This document shows positions 7,947-17,962 of a stretch of DNA of 64,000 nucleotides, in pieces (within the stretch, counting starts at the first letter, position 1; every line of letters begins with the position of its first letter). Both the position numbers and the translations under genes were made by a program. The DNA is from Chloroflexota bacterium (lineage in GTDB: Bacteria; Chloroflexota; Dehalococcoidia; Bin125). The notes beneath the pieces were generated by a model. The model searched no databases, was not told the origin of the DNA, and saw nothing but the letters and a program-made list of their open reading frames with translations. The stretch covers positions 46,431-110,430 of the forward strand of contig VXQT01000025.1 of assembly GCA_009838915.1 (NCBI GenBank), read 5' to 3'.

Positions 7947-10061
7947 CTACTCTCTCGCCAAGTGTCGCTCGAAGTGGCGGGCGACACGGCGCTCCTGGTA
8001 CTCGAGCCCGGCCTGATCTCTGGGCATATGACGTTCGGCCGGGAACATCAGCAGATCGTAGTCGCGGTCCGCAGCGACGAGTGCCGTGATCAATCTCGCC
8101 GTGTGGCGGAAGTGAACGTTTTCGTCGACGCCGCCGTGGATCAGCAGCAGCTCGCCGCGCAGCCTGTCGGCGTGTGTGAGCAACGATCCTTCGCGGTAAC
8201 CTTCCGCGTTGTTCTGCGGCGTGCCCATGTAGCGCTCGGTGTAGCCGGTGTCGTAGCCGTCCCAGTCCGAGACCGGCGCGCCCGAGACGCCGACCTTGAA
8301 CAGATCGGGCCTTCGCAGCATCGACATCACAGTCATGTAGCCGCCGTAGGACCAGCCGTAGACGCCGACGCGCTCGATGTTGGCATGACCTTCGCCCGCC
8401 AGTTGCTCGACCGCCGCCGCCTGGTCGTCCACCTCGATCGTGCCCATCTGCCGATGCAGATGCGCCTCGAACTCGAGCCCGCGACCGGCCATGCCACGGT
8501 TGTCCAGCTTGAGTACCAGGAATCCCTGTTGGGCGAGATACTGCGCCCGCAGATCGACGGTCAGCCCCCAGGCGTCGAGCACGGTCTGCGCGTGCGGCCC
8601 GCCGTACACGGCTACCAGCAGCGGATGCGGACCATCGCCGTCGGGGTAGTAGAGCGCGCCGTATAGGGTCGTACCGTCGGCGGCGGAGAACGTGCGCAGC
8701 TCGGGCGGCTCGATCCCTATAGGCGCTGGCGCGATCTCGGACTGATACAGCAGCGTTCGACTTGAGCCGTCGGCGGCGACCAGCGACACCGACGGCGGGT
8801 CGCTGAGCGATGAATCGAGCATCGCCAACCACTTGCCGTCGCGCGAGAGCGACGCGCCGTGCACGCCGCCCGGAGTCGAGAGCGTCTCGATCTCGCCACC
8901 CGACAGCGACACCCGTTCCACCCGGCGTTCCAGCGGCGAGCCGCGGGTTGAGGTGAAGTAGACCCGTCCGCCGTCCTGGTCGACGCCGATCACGCCGTCG
9001 ACGATCCACTTGCCCTCGGTCAGTGTGTGCACGACGGCGCCGTCCGACGCGTGCAGTGTCAGGTGCCGGTAGCCGGTCGCCTCGGAGGACCAGAGGAACG
9101 TCCCGTCGTTCAGGCCGCGGGCGTCGTCGGCGACGTTGATCCACGGTTCCTGCTGTTCGTCAATCAACGTGGTTGGCGCGCCGCCGTCGAACGCGATCAG
9201 GCGCATTCGTTTCTGTGCCCGACCGATCCACTGCGCCACCAGCCGCTCGCCGCCGCGGCCGTCGGGCCACCAGGCGACTCGGACGAGATATCCGTCCTCA
9301 TCGGGCAGCGGCAACTCGACCGCTTCTCCGCCGGACGCCGGCACGACCCAGAGCGAGACATCGGCGTTGGCGTCGCCCGAAAATGGATAGCGATGCGTCT
9401 CGACATCTACGACGTCGCCGCCCATGTGCACGATCGGATACGGGGGGATGTGCCGCTCGTCGACCCGCAGGTAGGCGATGCGGTCGTCCTTCGACCACCA
9501 GTGGCCGCGTAGCTGGCCGAACTCCTCCTGCGCGATGTAGTCGGCGAGGCCGTGCGAGAGGCCGTCCTCCGCGCCCGACGTGAGCTGCACGACATCAGAA
9601 GAGCCGTCAATGGGTAGGACGAACAACTCGCCGCTTCGCACGAACGAGAGTTGCATGCCGTCCGGGCTCAACATCGGCGTCAATGCGCCCTGGGTGCCGT
9701 CGAGTTCTCGTAACGGTTCGCCATCGACAGAGACGCGGACGACGGGTCCCGGGATCATCAGTACGGGATCCTCGGAGTCGGTGGCCCAGGAGTAGGCGGC
9801 GACGCCCAGTTCGCGTGTCCGGGTGCGTTCGCGCAGCAACTCTTCCTCGCGCGACATCGGCGCGTCGGCGCCAGGTCCGGCGATCACTGAGCGTTCTTCG
9901 GTCTCGACATCGATCCGCCAGAGCGAGCGCACGAGTCCGCCATCGGCGGCATGGAGCCAGGTCACGGCGCGACTGTCGGGCGTGAAGCCGATCATTCCCG
10001 GCGCGTCCATGCCCGGACGCGGGTAGGTGGCGACGTCCGAGATCGTCAGCCGATCAGCCAT
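7947..10061 (-). CDS. S9 family peptidase (DPP IV/acylaminoacyl peptidase type)
   Basis: 704 aa. The N-terminal two thirds form a beta-propeller; the C-terminal third is an alpha/beta-hydrolase with nucleophile Ser571 in GVYGWSYGGYM, Asp646 in HGGVDENVHF and His678 in FPAERHM. Such enzymes remove Xaa-Pro dipeptides or act on short oligopeptides. A conserved double-Glu-like segment IAQEEFGQ favours the DPP IV branch. There is no signal peptide, so it is probably cytosolic. The start at 10061 overlaps the Xaa-Pro aminopeptidase stop by 8 nt (ATGGCTGA); the pair would complement each other in breaking down proline-containing peptides. Confidence 0.93.
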   Translation of the reverse strand: MADRLTISDVATYPRPGMDAPGMIGFTPDSRAVTWLHAADGGLVRSLWRIDVETEERSVIAGPGADAPMSREEELLRERTRTRELGVAAYSWATDSEDPVLMIPGPVVRVSVDGEPLRELDGTQGALTPMLSPDGMQLSFVRSGELFVLPIDGSSDVVQLTSGAEDGLSHGLADYIAQEEFGQLRGHWWSKDDRIAYLRVDERHIPPYPIVHMGGDVVDVETHRYPFSGDANADVSLWVVPASGGEAVELPLPDEDGYLVRVAWWPDGRGGERLVAQWIGRAQKRMRLIAFDGGAPTTLIDEQQEPWINVADDARGLNDGTFLWSSEATGYRHLTLHASDGAVVHTLTEGKWIVDGVIGVDQDGGRVYFTSTRGSPLERRVERVSLSGGEIETLSTPGGVHGASLSRDGKWLAMLDSSLSDPPSVSLVAADGSSRTLLYQSEIAPAPIGIEPPELRTFSAADGTTLYGALYYPDGDGPHPLLVAVYGGPHAQTVLDAWGLTVDLRAQYLAQQGFLVLKLDNRGMAGRGLEFEAHLHRQMGTIEVDDQAAAVEQLAGEGHANIERVGVYGWSYGGYMTVMSMLRRPDLFKVGVSGAPVSDWDGYDTGYTERYMGTPQNNAEGYREGSLLTHADRLRGELLLIHGGVDENVHFRHTARLITALVAADRDYDLLMFPAERHMPRDQAGLEYQERRVARHFERHLARE

Positions 10062-11457
10062 GCGCCGCACCGAGCGCCTCGCGGCGGATCGCCTCAATCT
10101 CGCCGGCCGCTTTGGGCAGCGCCGCGCTCATCACCTCGCAGCCGTCCTCGGTGATCCGCACGTCGTCCTCGATCCGGATGCCGCCGAAGTCGAGCAGTCC
10201 GTCAACGAGTTCCCAGTTGACCATCTCGCGGTATCGCTCGCGTCGAGCCGGATCGGTCAAGAGGGCCGGGACGAAGTAGATGCCGGGCTCGATGGTGACG
10301 ACATACCCCGGTGCGAGCGGCAGGTCGGCGCGCAGATAGGCGAGCCCGAAGCGGTCCTCGGGCACGCGGCCCTCGAGGTATCCGCCGCAGTCATGGGTCG
10401 AGAGACCGAGCATGTGTCCCAGCCCGTGCGGGAAGAACAACGCGTGCGCGTCGGCGGCGACGAGGTGGTCGGGCGAGCCGATGAGAACCCCGGCGTCGAC
10501 CAATCCGCGGGCAATCGTCGCGGATGCGGCGAGATGCAGCGACTTGTACTCCACGCCCGGCCCGGCGGACGCTATCGCCTCCTCCTGCGCAGCCAGCACC
10601 ACGTTGTAGAGATCCCGTTGAATGCCCGTGAACTGGGCTGAAACCGGAAACGTCCGCGTGACATCGGAGGCGTATCCCTCGATCTCGGCGCCGGCATCGA
10701 TCAGGACCAGTTCTCCGTCCGACATGATCCGCTCGCCCGGTGTCCCGTGCAGGATCGCCGAGTTGGGGCCTGAACCGACGATCGAACCATATGCCGTTCG
10801 CGCTCCTCCCTGTCTGAAGAATTCGGCTTCCATCTCGATTTGCAGGGCGCGTTCACTCAGCCCATGCCGGGCCACGTGCCAGGCGGCGAGATGCCCCGCC
10901 ACGGCGGCATCGACTGCTCGCGTCATGCGGTCCAGTTCGAGCGCGTCCTTGGCCCGTCTCAGTTCGGCCAGCGCCCTGCCCAGGCGCTCGGTGGCATCCT
11001 CGTCGACGACCGCTTCAAGCGTGGACCAGGCATCGACGCCGTACTCGGATGCGCGCGACTCGATGTCACGGGAGCCCAGCAGGGCCAGGTCGCGACCGCG
11101 CTGCGACTCCAACCAGCCCGACAGCTCGGAGCGATCCAATGAGTTGCTGACGCCGGTGGCTGCGCCCAGCTCTGCGGCCGAGGGCGGAGCCGACATCCAG
11201 ACCAGGTCTTCAATCGTGAGTGTGGGTGCGAACAGGGTCCAGCCGGCGTCCGGTTCCCAGGCCAGCGCCGCGCCCGGTTCGGCCACACCGGTCAAGTACT
11301 GGAACTCGGGATGCGCGTGGAACTCGTGGAACTGGTCGGTGCCGTCGATCGGGATCGGCACGCTCGCGGGGATCAGTACCGGGCCGTCGATCCCTGTTGC
11401 GGACCACGCCGACTCCACTCGCCGCCTGCGTTCGCGCAGGATGTCCGCGTCGCTCAT
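10054..11457 (-). CDS. pepP: Xaa-Pro aminopeptidase (M24 family)
   Basis: 467 aa, with a creatinase-type N-terminal domain and an M24 pita-bread C-terminal domain. All five dinuclear-metal ligands are present: D254 and D265 (VLIDAGAEIEGYASD), H348 (HGLGHMLG), E390 (VTIEPGIY) and E430 (GIRIEDD). It removes N-terminal residues preceding proline. It overlaps the upstream carboxylase gene by 4 nt (ATGA) and the downstream S9 peptidase gene by 8 nt, an arrangement typical of translational coupling. Confidence 0.95.
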   Translation of the reverse strand: MSDADILRERRRRVESAWSATGIDGPVLIPASVPIPIDGTDQFHEFHAHPEFQYLTGVAEPGAALAWEPDAGWTLFAPTLTIEDLVWMSAPPSAAELGAATGVSNSLDRSELSGWLESQRGRDLALLGSRDIESRASEYGVDAWSTLEAVVDEDATERLGRALAELRRAKDALELDRMTRAVDAAVAGHLAAWHVARHGLSERALQIEMEAEFFRQGGARTAYGSIVGSGPNSAILHGTPGERIMSDGELVLIDAGAEIEGYASDVTRTFPVSAQFTGIQRDLYNVVLAAQEEAIASAGPGVEYKSLHLAASATIARGLVDAGVLIGSPDHLVAADAHALFFPHGLGHMLGLSTHDCGGYLEGRVPEDRFGLAYLRADLPLAPGYVVTIEPGIYFVPALLTDPARRERYREMVNWELVDGLLDFGGIRIEDDVRITEDGCEVMSAALPKAAGEIEAIRREALGAAHG

Positions 11458-13355
11458 GTTGCGGCTCCCAGCTCGATTAGCACTGCGTCCTCGTCCACCG
11501 AGGCGCCGGTCGACGTATGCACGGCGGTCACGACGCCGGCGTTCGGCGCAGTCAGCAGGTGTTCCATTTTCATCGCCTCCATGACCGCCAGCGTCTGGCC
11601 GGCTTCTACCTCGTCCCCGACCTCGACCAGCACCTCGATCATGGTGCCCGGCATCGGCGCACGCACGACGTTGGCGCCCGCTGCGCGGGAACGTGCCGCG
11701 GCGGTCCGTCGGCGGCGTTCCCGAAGGAACACCCAGCGGCGTTCCCCATGCGAGACGACCACGCCGTCACCGGATACGTCCGCCGCCCACTCGCGCCCGA
11801 TCGGTGCGGTCTGCGCAGACGCGCCGTCTACGGCAGCGAGCCAGCCCTCGGGGCCGCGCCGCGCCTCAACCACGTGCCGCCGACCGTGCAGCAGGTAGGC
11901 GCGGGAGAGTTCGCCTGAGGATCGCCAGGCGCCGCGCTCCGACTCGGCCACAGCGGCGACCGCCAGCGCGTCGCACGGCGCATCGCGATCCTCCAGTTCG
12001 ATACGTTCCAGCCAGCCGATGTCGACCGCGCCGTCGCGAAAGTCGTCCGACTCCAGGATGGTGGCGAGTTGGTCCAGGTTGGTTGTGACTCCGTCGATCG
12101 CCCACGCGTCCAGCGCCTCCGTCGCTCGTTGCAGTGCCTCGCCGCGCGTTGTTGCGTGCACGATGGTCTTGGCCAGCATCGGATCGTAGTAGGCAGTGAC
12201 GACGTCGCCGCTGCGCGGACCCGTGTCGTGGCGCGCCCGCGAGTCCTGCGGCTCAAACCAGCGCAATCGACCGGTCGACGGCACGTAATCGCGCGACGGG
12301 TCTTCGGCGTAGATGCGCGTCTCAATCGCGTGGCCGCGAAAAGCAATCTCGTCCTGGCGGATCGGGAGCGGTTGGCCGGCGGCGACGCGGAGCTGCATCT
12401 CGATCAGATCGAGTCCGGTGATCGCTTCGGTGACCGGATGCTCGACCTGGATCCTCGCGTTGACCTCGAGGAAGACGTAGGTGCCGTCGGGCATCAACAG
12501 GAACTCGACCGTGCCCGCGCCGACGTAGCCCGCAGCCGAGCAGACCCGAAGCGCCGCATCACCAAGTTCTCGCCGCAAGGAGTCATCCACCGCCGGCGAG
12601 GGCGATTCCTCGATCACCTTCTGCCGTCGGCGCTGGACCGAGCAATCGCGCTCGCCCAGGTGGACACCATTGCCCTGGGCGTCGAACATCACCTGGACCT
12701 CGACATGACGGCCTTCGGAGAGCGCTCGTTCAACCAGCAGGCGTCCGTCGCCGAAGGCGGACGCCGCTTCGCGGCGCGCGCCGGCGACAGCCGCTTCCAG
12801 GCCGTCGGGAGCATCGTCTTCGGTCCGCAACAGCCGCATGCCACGGCCTCCGCCGCCGGCCGCGGCCTTGACCATGACCGGCAGACCCAGCTTCGCAATC
12901 GCGTCCGCCAGGGCTGCGTCGCCCTCGTCCGTCTCCAAGCCGTCGGCCACGGGCACGCCTGCGCCGGCGGCCAGACGGCGGGCGGCCACCTTGTCACCCA
13001 GCGCGTCAATCACCTCGGGAGGCGGTCCGATCCAGATCAGACCCGCGTCCAACACCGCGCGGGCGAAGTCGGCCCGCTCGGAAAGGAATCCGTAGCCCGG
13101 ATGCACGGCGCCCGCGCCCGATTCCAGCGCCGCGCCGACGATTGCCTCGACGTTGAGATAGCTCTCGCTCGCCGGCGCGGGACCGATGCGCATCGCTTCA
13201 TCGGCCGCATCCACGTGCGGCGCCGCTCGGTCGGCGTCCGAGTAGACGGCCACCGCTTGCACGTCCAGCCGCCTGCAGGTTCGGATGATCCGCAAGGCGA
13301 TCTCGCCTCGATTGGCAATCAGAACACGTTGAGGCAGGCGAACTGTGCCGGGCAT
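11454..13355 (-). CDS. Acyl-CoA carboxylase alpha subunit (biotin carboxylase + BCCP)
   Basis: 633 aa. The biotin carboxylase N-domain starts VLIANRGEIALRIIRTCRRL, the ATP-grasp glycine loop is GGGGRGM, and the biotin-dependent C-domain contains FLEVNARIQVEHPVTE. The C-terminus is a biotinyl domain with Lys596 in EAMKMEH. This architecture is that of acetyl-, propionyl- or methylcrotonyl-CoA carboxylase alpha chains. The carboxyltransferase beta chain needed for activity is not in the window. As first gene of the minus-strand cluster it probably lies next to the promoter, in the 47 bp shared with the PurO-like gene. Specificity cannot be decided. Confidence 0.93.
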   Translation of the reverse strand: MPGTVRLPQRVLIANRGEIALRIIRTCRRLDVQAVAVYSDADRAAPHVDAADEAMRIGPAPASESYLNVEAIVGAALESGAGAVHPGYGFLSERADFARAVLDAGLIWIGPPPEVIDALGDKVAARRLAAGAGVPVADGLETDEGDAALADAIAKLGLPVMVKAAAGGGGRGMRLLRTEDDAPDGLEAAVAGARREAASAFGDGRLLVERALSEGRHVEVQVMFDAQGNGVHLGERDCSVQRRRQKVIEESPSPAVDDSLRRELGDAALRVCSAAGYVGAGTVEFLLMPDGTYVFLEVNARIQVEHPVTEAITGLDLIEMQLRVAAGQPLPIRQDEIAFRGHAIETRIYAEDPSRDYVPSTGRLRWFEPQDSRARHDTGPRSGDVVTAYYDPMLAKTIVHATTRGEALQRATEALDAWAIDGVTTNLDQLATILESDDFRDGAVDIGWLERIELEDRDAPCDALAVAAVAESERGAWRSSGELSRAYLLHGRRHVVEARRGPEGWLAAVDGASAQTAPIGREWAADVSGDGVVVSHGERRWVFLRERRRRTAAARSRAAGANVVRAPMPGTMIEVLVEVGDEVEAGQTLAVMEAMKMEHLLTAPNAGVVTAVHTSTGASVDEDAVLIELGAAT

Positions 13356-13402
13356 GCCCTGAGTCTATCCCCGCCTTGCGAGTGGACGGATACTCTGGAC
13401 GC

Positions 13403-14152
13403 ATGAGCAAACCGGTAACTGAACTCCGCGTCTTCGCCGAGCAGAACTTCGGCCGCCATGTTGCCGCGAACAGCTATCCGGGGCGCGGCATTGTTGTCGG
13501 GCGCCTGGATACGTCCGACGACGCGGACATCTGGGTGCAGATCTACTGGATCATGGGGCGCAGCAATCACAGCCGGAATCGACGTTTCGTCGTCGGCGGC
13601 GACAAGAACAACGAACTGCGTACCGAGGCGCGCGACCCGTCGCTCGTCTCGGACCCGACTCACATCATCTACGACGCGATGCTTGAATCGCCCGACGTGT
13701 ACTACGTCTCGAACGGTGATCACACGCACACGATCCGTGACGCGTTCGAACGCTCGGCGCGGCTCGAAGACGCGCTGGCCGTGCGCGAACGCGAAGAGGA
13801 TCCGCCAAACTTCACTCCCCGCATCGCCTCCGTGCTCGACCTGCGCGGCCAGGGCGAACTCGCCTTCGCCATGCTGCGCGCCAACGCGGCCGATACGCAG
13901 CTCACTGATCGCATCTATTGGCGTTTCCCGTTCCCCCCGCGCGGACTCGGCTACGGCATCACGACATATCGACACGACGGCGATCCACTACCGCCGTTCG
14001 CCGGCGATCCACTCTGGCTGCCGCTCAGAGGATCGATGCACGAGATCGCGGAGAGCTACTGGTCTGCCCTGGACAACGAAAACCGCATCGCGCTCGCGGT
14101 GAAGGTGATTGACCGGGCCGGCTCGCGCATCATCCTGCGACAGCCTGATTGA
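13403..14152 (+). CDS. IMP cyclohydrolase-like (PurO-like) protein
   Basis: 249 aa from ATG 13403. The N-terminal block N-S-Y-P-G-R-G-I-V-V-G followed by IYWIMGRSNHSRNRRF, and later the NGDHTHTI segment, match the archaeal-type IMP cyclohydrolase family (PurO fold, IMP_cyclohyd). In archaea this closes the purine ring to IMP; bacteria normally use PurH for this. Bacterial homologues exist outside purine operons, and no other pur gene is nearby, so the function is uncertain. It diverges from the carboxylase gene across a 47-bp gap. Confidence 0.75.
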   Translation: MSKPVTELRVFAEQNFGRHVAANSYPGRGIVVGRLDTSDDADIWVQIYWIMGRSNHSRNRRFVVGGDKNNELRTEARDPSLVSDPTHIIYDAMLESPDVYYVSNGDHTHTIRDAFERSARLEDALAVREREEDPPNFTPRIASVLDLRGQGELAFAMLRANAADTQLTDRIYWRFPFPPRGLGYGITTYRHDGDPLPPFAGDPLWLPLRGSMHEIAESYWSALDNENRIALAVKVIDRAGSRIILRQPD

Positions 14153-14216
14153 TCTCGACGAACGATCGAACCCTGCGCCTGTAGCATCTGCGTAGCGGTG
14201 CGCGAAAGGTGCGGCG

Positions 14217-17000
14217 ATGAGGACCGGAACGGCTGCAGAGGCCATCACCGTCACGATTGACGGGCAGCCGGTGGAAGCGCGGGAGGGGTCATCAATCCTT
14301 GACGCCGTGCTTGCCGCTGGCGTCGATCTGCCGCACCTCTGCAAGGACCTTGACGGCCCCGCGCTGGGCGCGTGCCGCACCTGCCTGGTCGAGATCGATG
14401 GACAGCGCGGTCTGCCCGCCGCCTGTCACACGCCTGCCGCCGACGGTCAGGTCGTGCGCACCGACTCCGAGGCGGCGCGCGCTGCTCGCAAGGGCATCCT
14501 CGAACTGACGCTGGCAATGACCGACAGCTCCGCGGTCGCGAACGGCGGCGGAGAGAACGAACTCCATCATCACGTCCGGACGCACGAGGCCCTGGCGGAT
14601 CGTTGGACGGGCCGCGTCAATCCGCACGAAGACGAGTCCAATCCCTTCTACAGGTTTAGTGCGACCGACTGCATCCTTTGTGGACGCTGCGTTTCAGCAT
14701 GCTCGGACCGCCAGCACATCGGCGCGATTGGCATCGCAGGTGCAGGCAAGACCGCGCGCATCGCGTCCTTCGGCGACGAACCGCTGGGCGAGTCGACCTG
14801 CACCTCCTGCGGCTCCTGCGTCGCGGCCTGTCCGACCGAAGCGCTGACGCCCAAGCGCGCCGCCTCGGGCGCGAAGACGGTCTCGACCGTCTGCCCATAC
14901 TGCGGCGTCGGCTGCGGCATCAAGATCACCTCCGAGGACGGCGTCCTCACGCACGTGGATGACGACCCACAGAATCGATCGTCGAAGGGCCTGCTCTGTG
15001 TCAAGGGGCGCTTCGGCACGGCATTCGTCAACCATCCCGACCGCCTGACCACGCCGCTAATCCGTCGAGCTGACGGGCTGCAGCCGGCTTCGTGGGAGGA
15101 GGCGCTCGACCTGGTCGCGGAAAAGTTCGCCGAGCACCGCGGCGCGTTCGGCGCGTTCTCCTCGGCCAAGGCGACCAACGAGGACAACTACGTCCTGCAG
15201 AAGTTCGTCCGCGCCGTGATGGGCACCAACAATGTCGACCACTGCACGCGGCTCTGCCATTCGCCCTCGGTCGAGGCGATGCTGGCGCAGCTCGGCTCCG
15301 GCGCGACCTCCAACAGTTACAGCGACTACGAGGCGTCCGACTGCCTCTTCGTCGTCGGCGCGGACCCGTCCTCCAACCATCCGGTGGCCGCGTCGAGGAT
15401 GCGCAGCGCCGTTGATCGCGGCTCGGCCTTGATCGTGCTCAACCCGAAACGGATCGAACTCTGCGACCACACCGACCTCTGGTTGCGGCAGTATCCGGGC
15501 ACGGACGTGGCGGTGCTCAACGGCATGGCGAGGGTGATTCTCGATGAAGGCCTGGCCGACCGTGCGTTCATCGCCGAGCGCACCGAAGGCTTCGATGACT
15601 GGCTGGCGGATCTCGATGAGTACACACCCGAAGCGGTCGAGCAAATGTCGGGCGTGCCCGCCGACCTGCTGATCCGCGCCGCGCGCACCTATGCCCGTCC
15701 CAACCCCACCGACTCCGGACCCGGTGGTTCCTGCCTGATCTGGGGCATGGGCATAACCCAACACACAAACGGCACAGCCAACGCGACCGCGCTGCTCAAC
15801 CTGGCCCTGCTGACCGGACAGGTGGGACGGGTCGGCAACGGCGTCTCGCCGCTGCGCGGACAGAACAACGTGCAGGGCGCGGGCGACGCCGGTTGCATCC
15901 CCGACGCGCTGCCCGGCTACCAGCGTTATACGCCCGAGGTGCTGGACCGGTTCAACAAGGTGTGGCAGTCGGAGTTGCCGGCGGACGAGGGTCTGCGCGC
16001 CACCGACATGGTCGAGAGCATCCTCGCCGACGACGGCGTCAGGTGCATGTACATCGTCGGCGAGAACCCGCTGCTGACCGAGCCGAACCTGGCCCATGCG
16101 CACGAGGCGTTCGCCAGGCTGGACTTCCTGGTCGTGCAGGACATCTTCATGCACGAAACGGCGGAACTGGCGGATGTCGTGCTGCCGGCGGCATCGTTCG
16201 CCGAGAAGGAAGGCACGTTCACCAACTCCGAGCGCCGCGTGCAGCGCGTACGCCAGGTGATCCCGCCTGTCGGTCAATCGCGCGCCGACTGGGAGATCGT
16301 GCAGGATGTGGCGCGTCGGACAGCGCAGAAGCTGAGCATGTCGGCGTACGGCTTCGAGCACGGCTCGGCCGCCTCGGTCTTCGACGAGCTCGCCTCGCTA
16401 ACGCCGATCATGGCGGGACTCTCGCATCGCCGTCTGGACGACGAGGGCGGCATCCAATGGCCGTGTCCGACCGAGGATCACCCTGGTACCGCGCGGCTGT
16501 ACGACGAGTCCTTCCCCCGAGGCCTGGGTAAGTTCATCCCCGTGCGCCAGCTCCCGCCTTCCGAAGAAGCGCCGGACGAGCGCTATCCGCTGATCCTCAA
16601 CACCGGCCGCGTCCTCTACCACTGGCACGGCGGCACAATGACCCGGCGCGTCGACGGCCTGGTCGACTCCTGGCCCGAGTTGCGCGTGGCGATCCACCCC
16701 AATGACGCCGCGCGGCAAGAGATCGTCGACGGCGAATCGGTCTGGGTCGCGTCGCGCCGGGGCCGGCTGGAAGGCGTCAGCTTCGTCACCGACGATGTGG
16801 CCGAGGGCTCGATTTTCGTGCCCTTCGTGCGACTCGCCGATTCGGCCGCCAACTGGTTGACCAACAACGTCTACGACGAGGTCGCCCGCATCCCCGAGTA
16901 CAAGGTCTGCGCCGTCGCTGTCGAGCGGGCCGCCGAACCGTCCGAGTGGCGCCACTCAGGCGCGAGAGGCAAGAAGGGCAAGCGCCGCCAGTACTGGTAG
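14217..17000 (+). CDS. Formate dehydrogenase alpha subunit, molybdopterin type, Cys form
   Basis: 927 aa. In order: a 2Fe-2S plant-ferredoxin domain (C42, C53, C56, C70), a His-rich NuoG-like [4Fe-4S] segment, two ferredoxin clusters (CILCGRCVSAC and CTSCGSCVAACP), a fourth cluster motif CPYCGVGCG, and the molybdopterin domains. The Mo-ligand position is cysteine in HCTRLCHSPS rather than selenocysteine. This is the architecture of NAD-linked, soluble FdhA/FdsA subunits that oxidise formate to CO2. Diaphorase subunits and FdhD are not in the window, so the partner must be elsewhere. Single gene between the PurO-like gene and convergent sortases. Confidence 0.93.
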   Translation: MRTGTAAEAITVTIDGQPVEAREGSSILDAVLAAGVDLPHLCKDLDGPALGACRTCLVEIDGQRGLPAACHTPAADGQVVRTDSEAARAARKGILELTLAMTDSSAVANGGGENELHHHVRTHEALADRWTGRVNPHEDESNPFYRFSATDCILCGRCVSACSDRQHIGAIGIAGAGKTARIASFGDEPLGESTCTSCGSCVAACPTEALTPKRAASGAKTVSTVCPYCGVGCGIKITSEDGVLTHVDDDPQNRSSKGLLCVKGRFGTAFVNHPDRLTTPLIRRADGLQPASWEEALDLVAEKFAEHRGAFGAFSSAKATNEDNYVLQKFVRAVMGTNNVDHCTRLCHSPSVEAMLAQLGSGATSNSYSDYEASDCLFVVGADPSSNHPVAASRMRSAVDRGSALIVLNPKRIELCDHTDLWLRQYPGTDVAVLNGMARVILDEGLADRAFIAERTEGFDDWLADLDEYTPEAVEQMSGVPADLLIRAARTYARPNPTDSGPGGSCLIWGMGITQHTNGTANATALLNLALLTGQVGRVGNGVSPLRGQNNVQGAGDAGCIPDALPGYQRYTPEVLDRFNKVWQSELPADEGLRATDMVESILADDGVRCMYIVGENPLLTEPNLAHAHEAFARLDFLVVQDIFMHETAELADVVLPAASFAEKEGTFTNSERRVQRVRQVIPPVGQSRADWEIVQDVARRTAQKLSMSAYGFEHGSAASVFDELASLTPIMAGLSHRRLDDEGGIQWPCPTEDHPGTARLYDESFPRGLGKFIPVRQLPPSEEAPDERYPLILNTGRVLYHWHGGTMTRRVDGLVDSWPELRVAIHPNDAARQEIVDGESVWVASRRGRLEGVSFVTDDVAEGSIFVPFVRLADSAANWLTNNVYDEVARIPEYKVCAVAVERAAEPSEWRHSGARGKKGKRRQYW

Positions 17001-17018
17001 GGAACTTGCCCGGGGCGA

Positions 17019-17945
17019 CTAGGCGTCCGGCCTGGCGACGGCGGTGAGCAACGCGACCACGATGATCCGCTGGTCGTAGCTGTGGCTGTCCTCGTCGAAC
17101 TCTCCGGCGCAGGTGATCAGCGTGACGACCGACTCGCGGGTTTGACTGAGATACTTCTCGGCCGCGCTGGAATCAGGTCGAATCGTCACCTTGTCAACGA
17201 TCTCGTAAACGAAGTAGTGGTTCCGTGCACCGTCGAACATGAGCAACTGGTCGCCGACTCGGGTCTCGTCCAGCTCCCAACAGACACCGACGTCGACGTT
17301 GCCGTCGCGGTCCTGGTAGTCGCGATGACCGCCCAGCAGCGCGTTGCCGGGCTCCCCGGGCACGGCCGAGCGATTGAACCAACCGGCGACGAACGGATTG
17401 TCCGGCGATCCCATTTCTCCGTCGGAGGTCAGTCCAACCTGCACTACCGCCGCGCGGATACGCGCCGACGGCAGAATCAGCTCCCATGACGTGTCGAATC
17501 TCGGACCGCTCGAGGGCACGACTCCGTTATCTAACGGCAAGATTCCGCCCTCGGATCCGTCGGAACCATAGATCAGGCCGGCAAAGTCGATCTCCTCGTG
17601 CAGCACATCCGAGAGCACACGCACGACACGCTGCTGCTCGGGCAGAATCATCGGGCCGGACTCAAGCGACGTTGCGTCCTGGGCAATGGATGTCGGGAGT
17701 CCGTTGTAGGGCACCACGCGCTGCGCGCCCGCCACGTCGGTGCGAACGGTCATCGCCTGATGTTGATGGGATGCGGCGGAACCGCCGTCACTCAGGGTCA
17801 ATGCCAACAGCGGAACGAGGACGAGCGATCCCAGCATCGCCGCCGACAGCGCCGCGAAGCGACGGGGCTGCGAGTGCCGCAGGTCGGCGAGGAACCAGAG
17901 CAGGTCGTAGCACCAGGCCCACAGCGCGTGCATCGATCGGCGCAT
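17019..17945 (-). CDS. Sortase family protein A
   Basis: 308 aa. A hydrophobic anchor at residues about 34-51 is followed by an extracytoplasmic sortase barrel with catalytic His207 (LLGGHRDY), Cys279 (VVTLITC) and Arg293 (SYDQR). The T-L-I-T-C motif is canonical. Sortases attach secreted proteins to the cell surface through an LPXTG-like signal, but no such C-terminal signal is seen in the surface proteins of this window. It lies 17 nt downstream of the paralogous sortase and shares its shortened tail A-V-A-x-P-D-A. It converges on the formate dehydrogenase gene 18 nt away. Confidence 0.92.
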   Translation of the reverse strand: MRRSMHALWAWCYDLLWFLADLRHSQPRRFAALSAAMLGSLVLVPLLALTLSDGGSAASHQHQAMTVRTDVAGAQRVVPYNGLPTSIAQDATSLESGPMILPEQQRVVRVLSDVLHEEIDFAGLIYGSDGSEGGILPLDNGVVPSSGPRFDTSWELILPSARIRAAVVQVGLTSDGEMGSPDNPFVAGWFNRSAVPGEPGNALLGGHRDYQDRDGNVDVGVCWELDETRVGDQLLMFDGARNHYFVYEIVDKVTIRPDSSAAEKYLSQTRESVVTLITCAGEFDEDSHSYDQRIIVVALLTAVARPDA

Positions 17946-17962
17946 CGATTGGTGTCAACCCT

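Noticed and set aside
7885..9144. Long Arg-rich minus-strand frame within the S9 peptidase gene.
   Set aside because: Out-of-frame shadow; the peptidase frame has the full catalytic triad.
12069..13406. 445-codon plus-strand frame opposite the carboxylase gene.
   Set aside because: Shadow of biotin carboxylase; no family signal.
15057..16361. 434-codon minus-strand frame inside the formate dehydrogenase gene.
   Set aside because: Antisense shadow with no recognisable domain.
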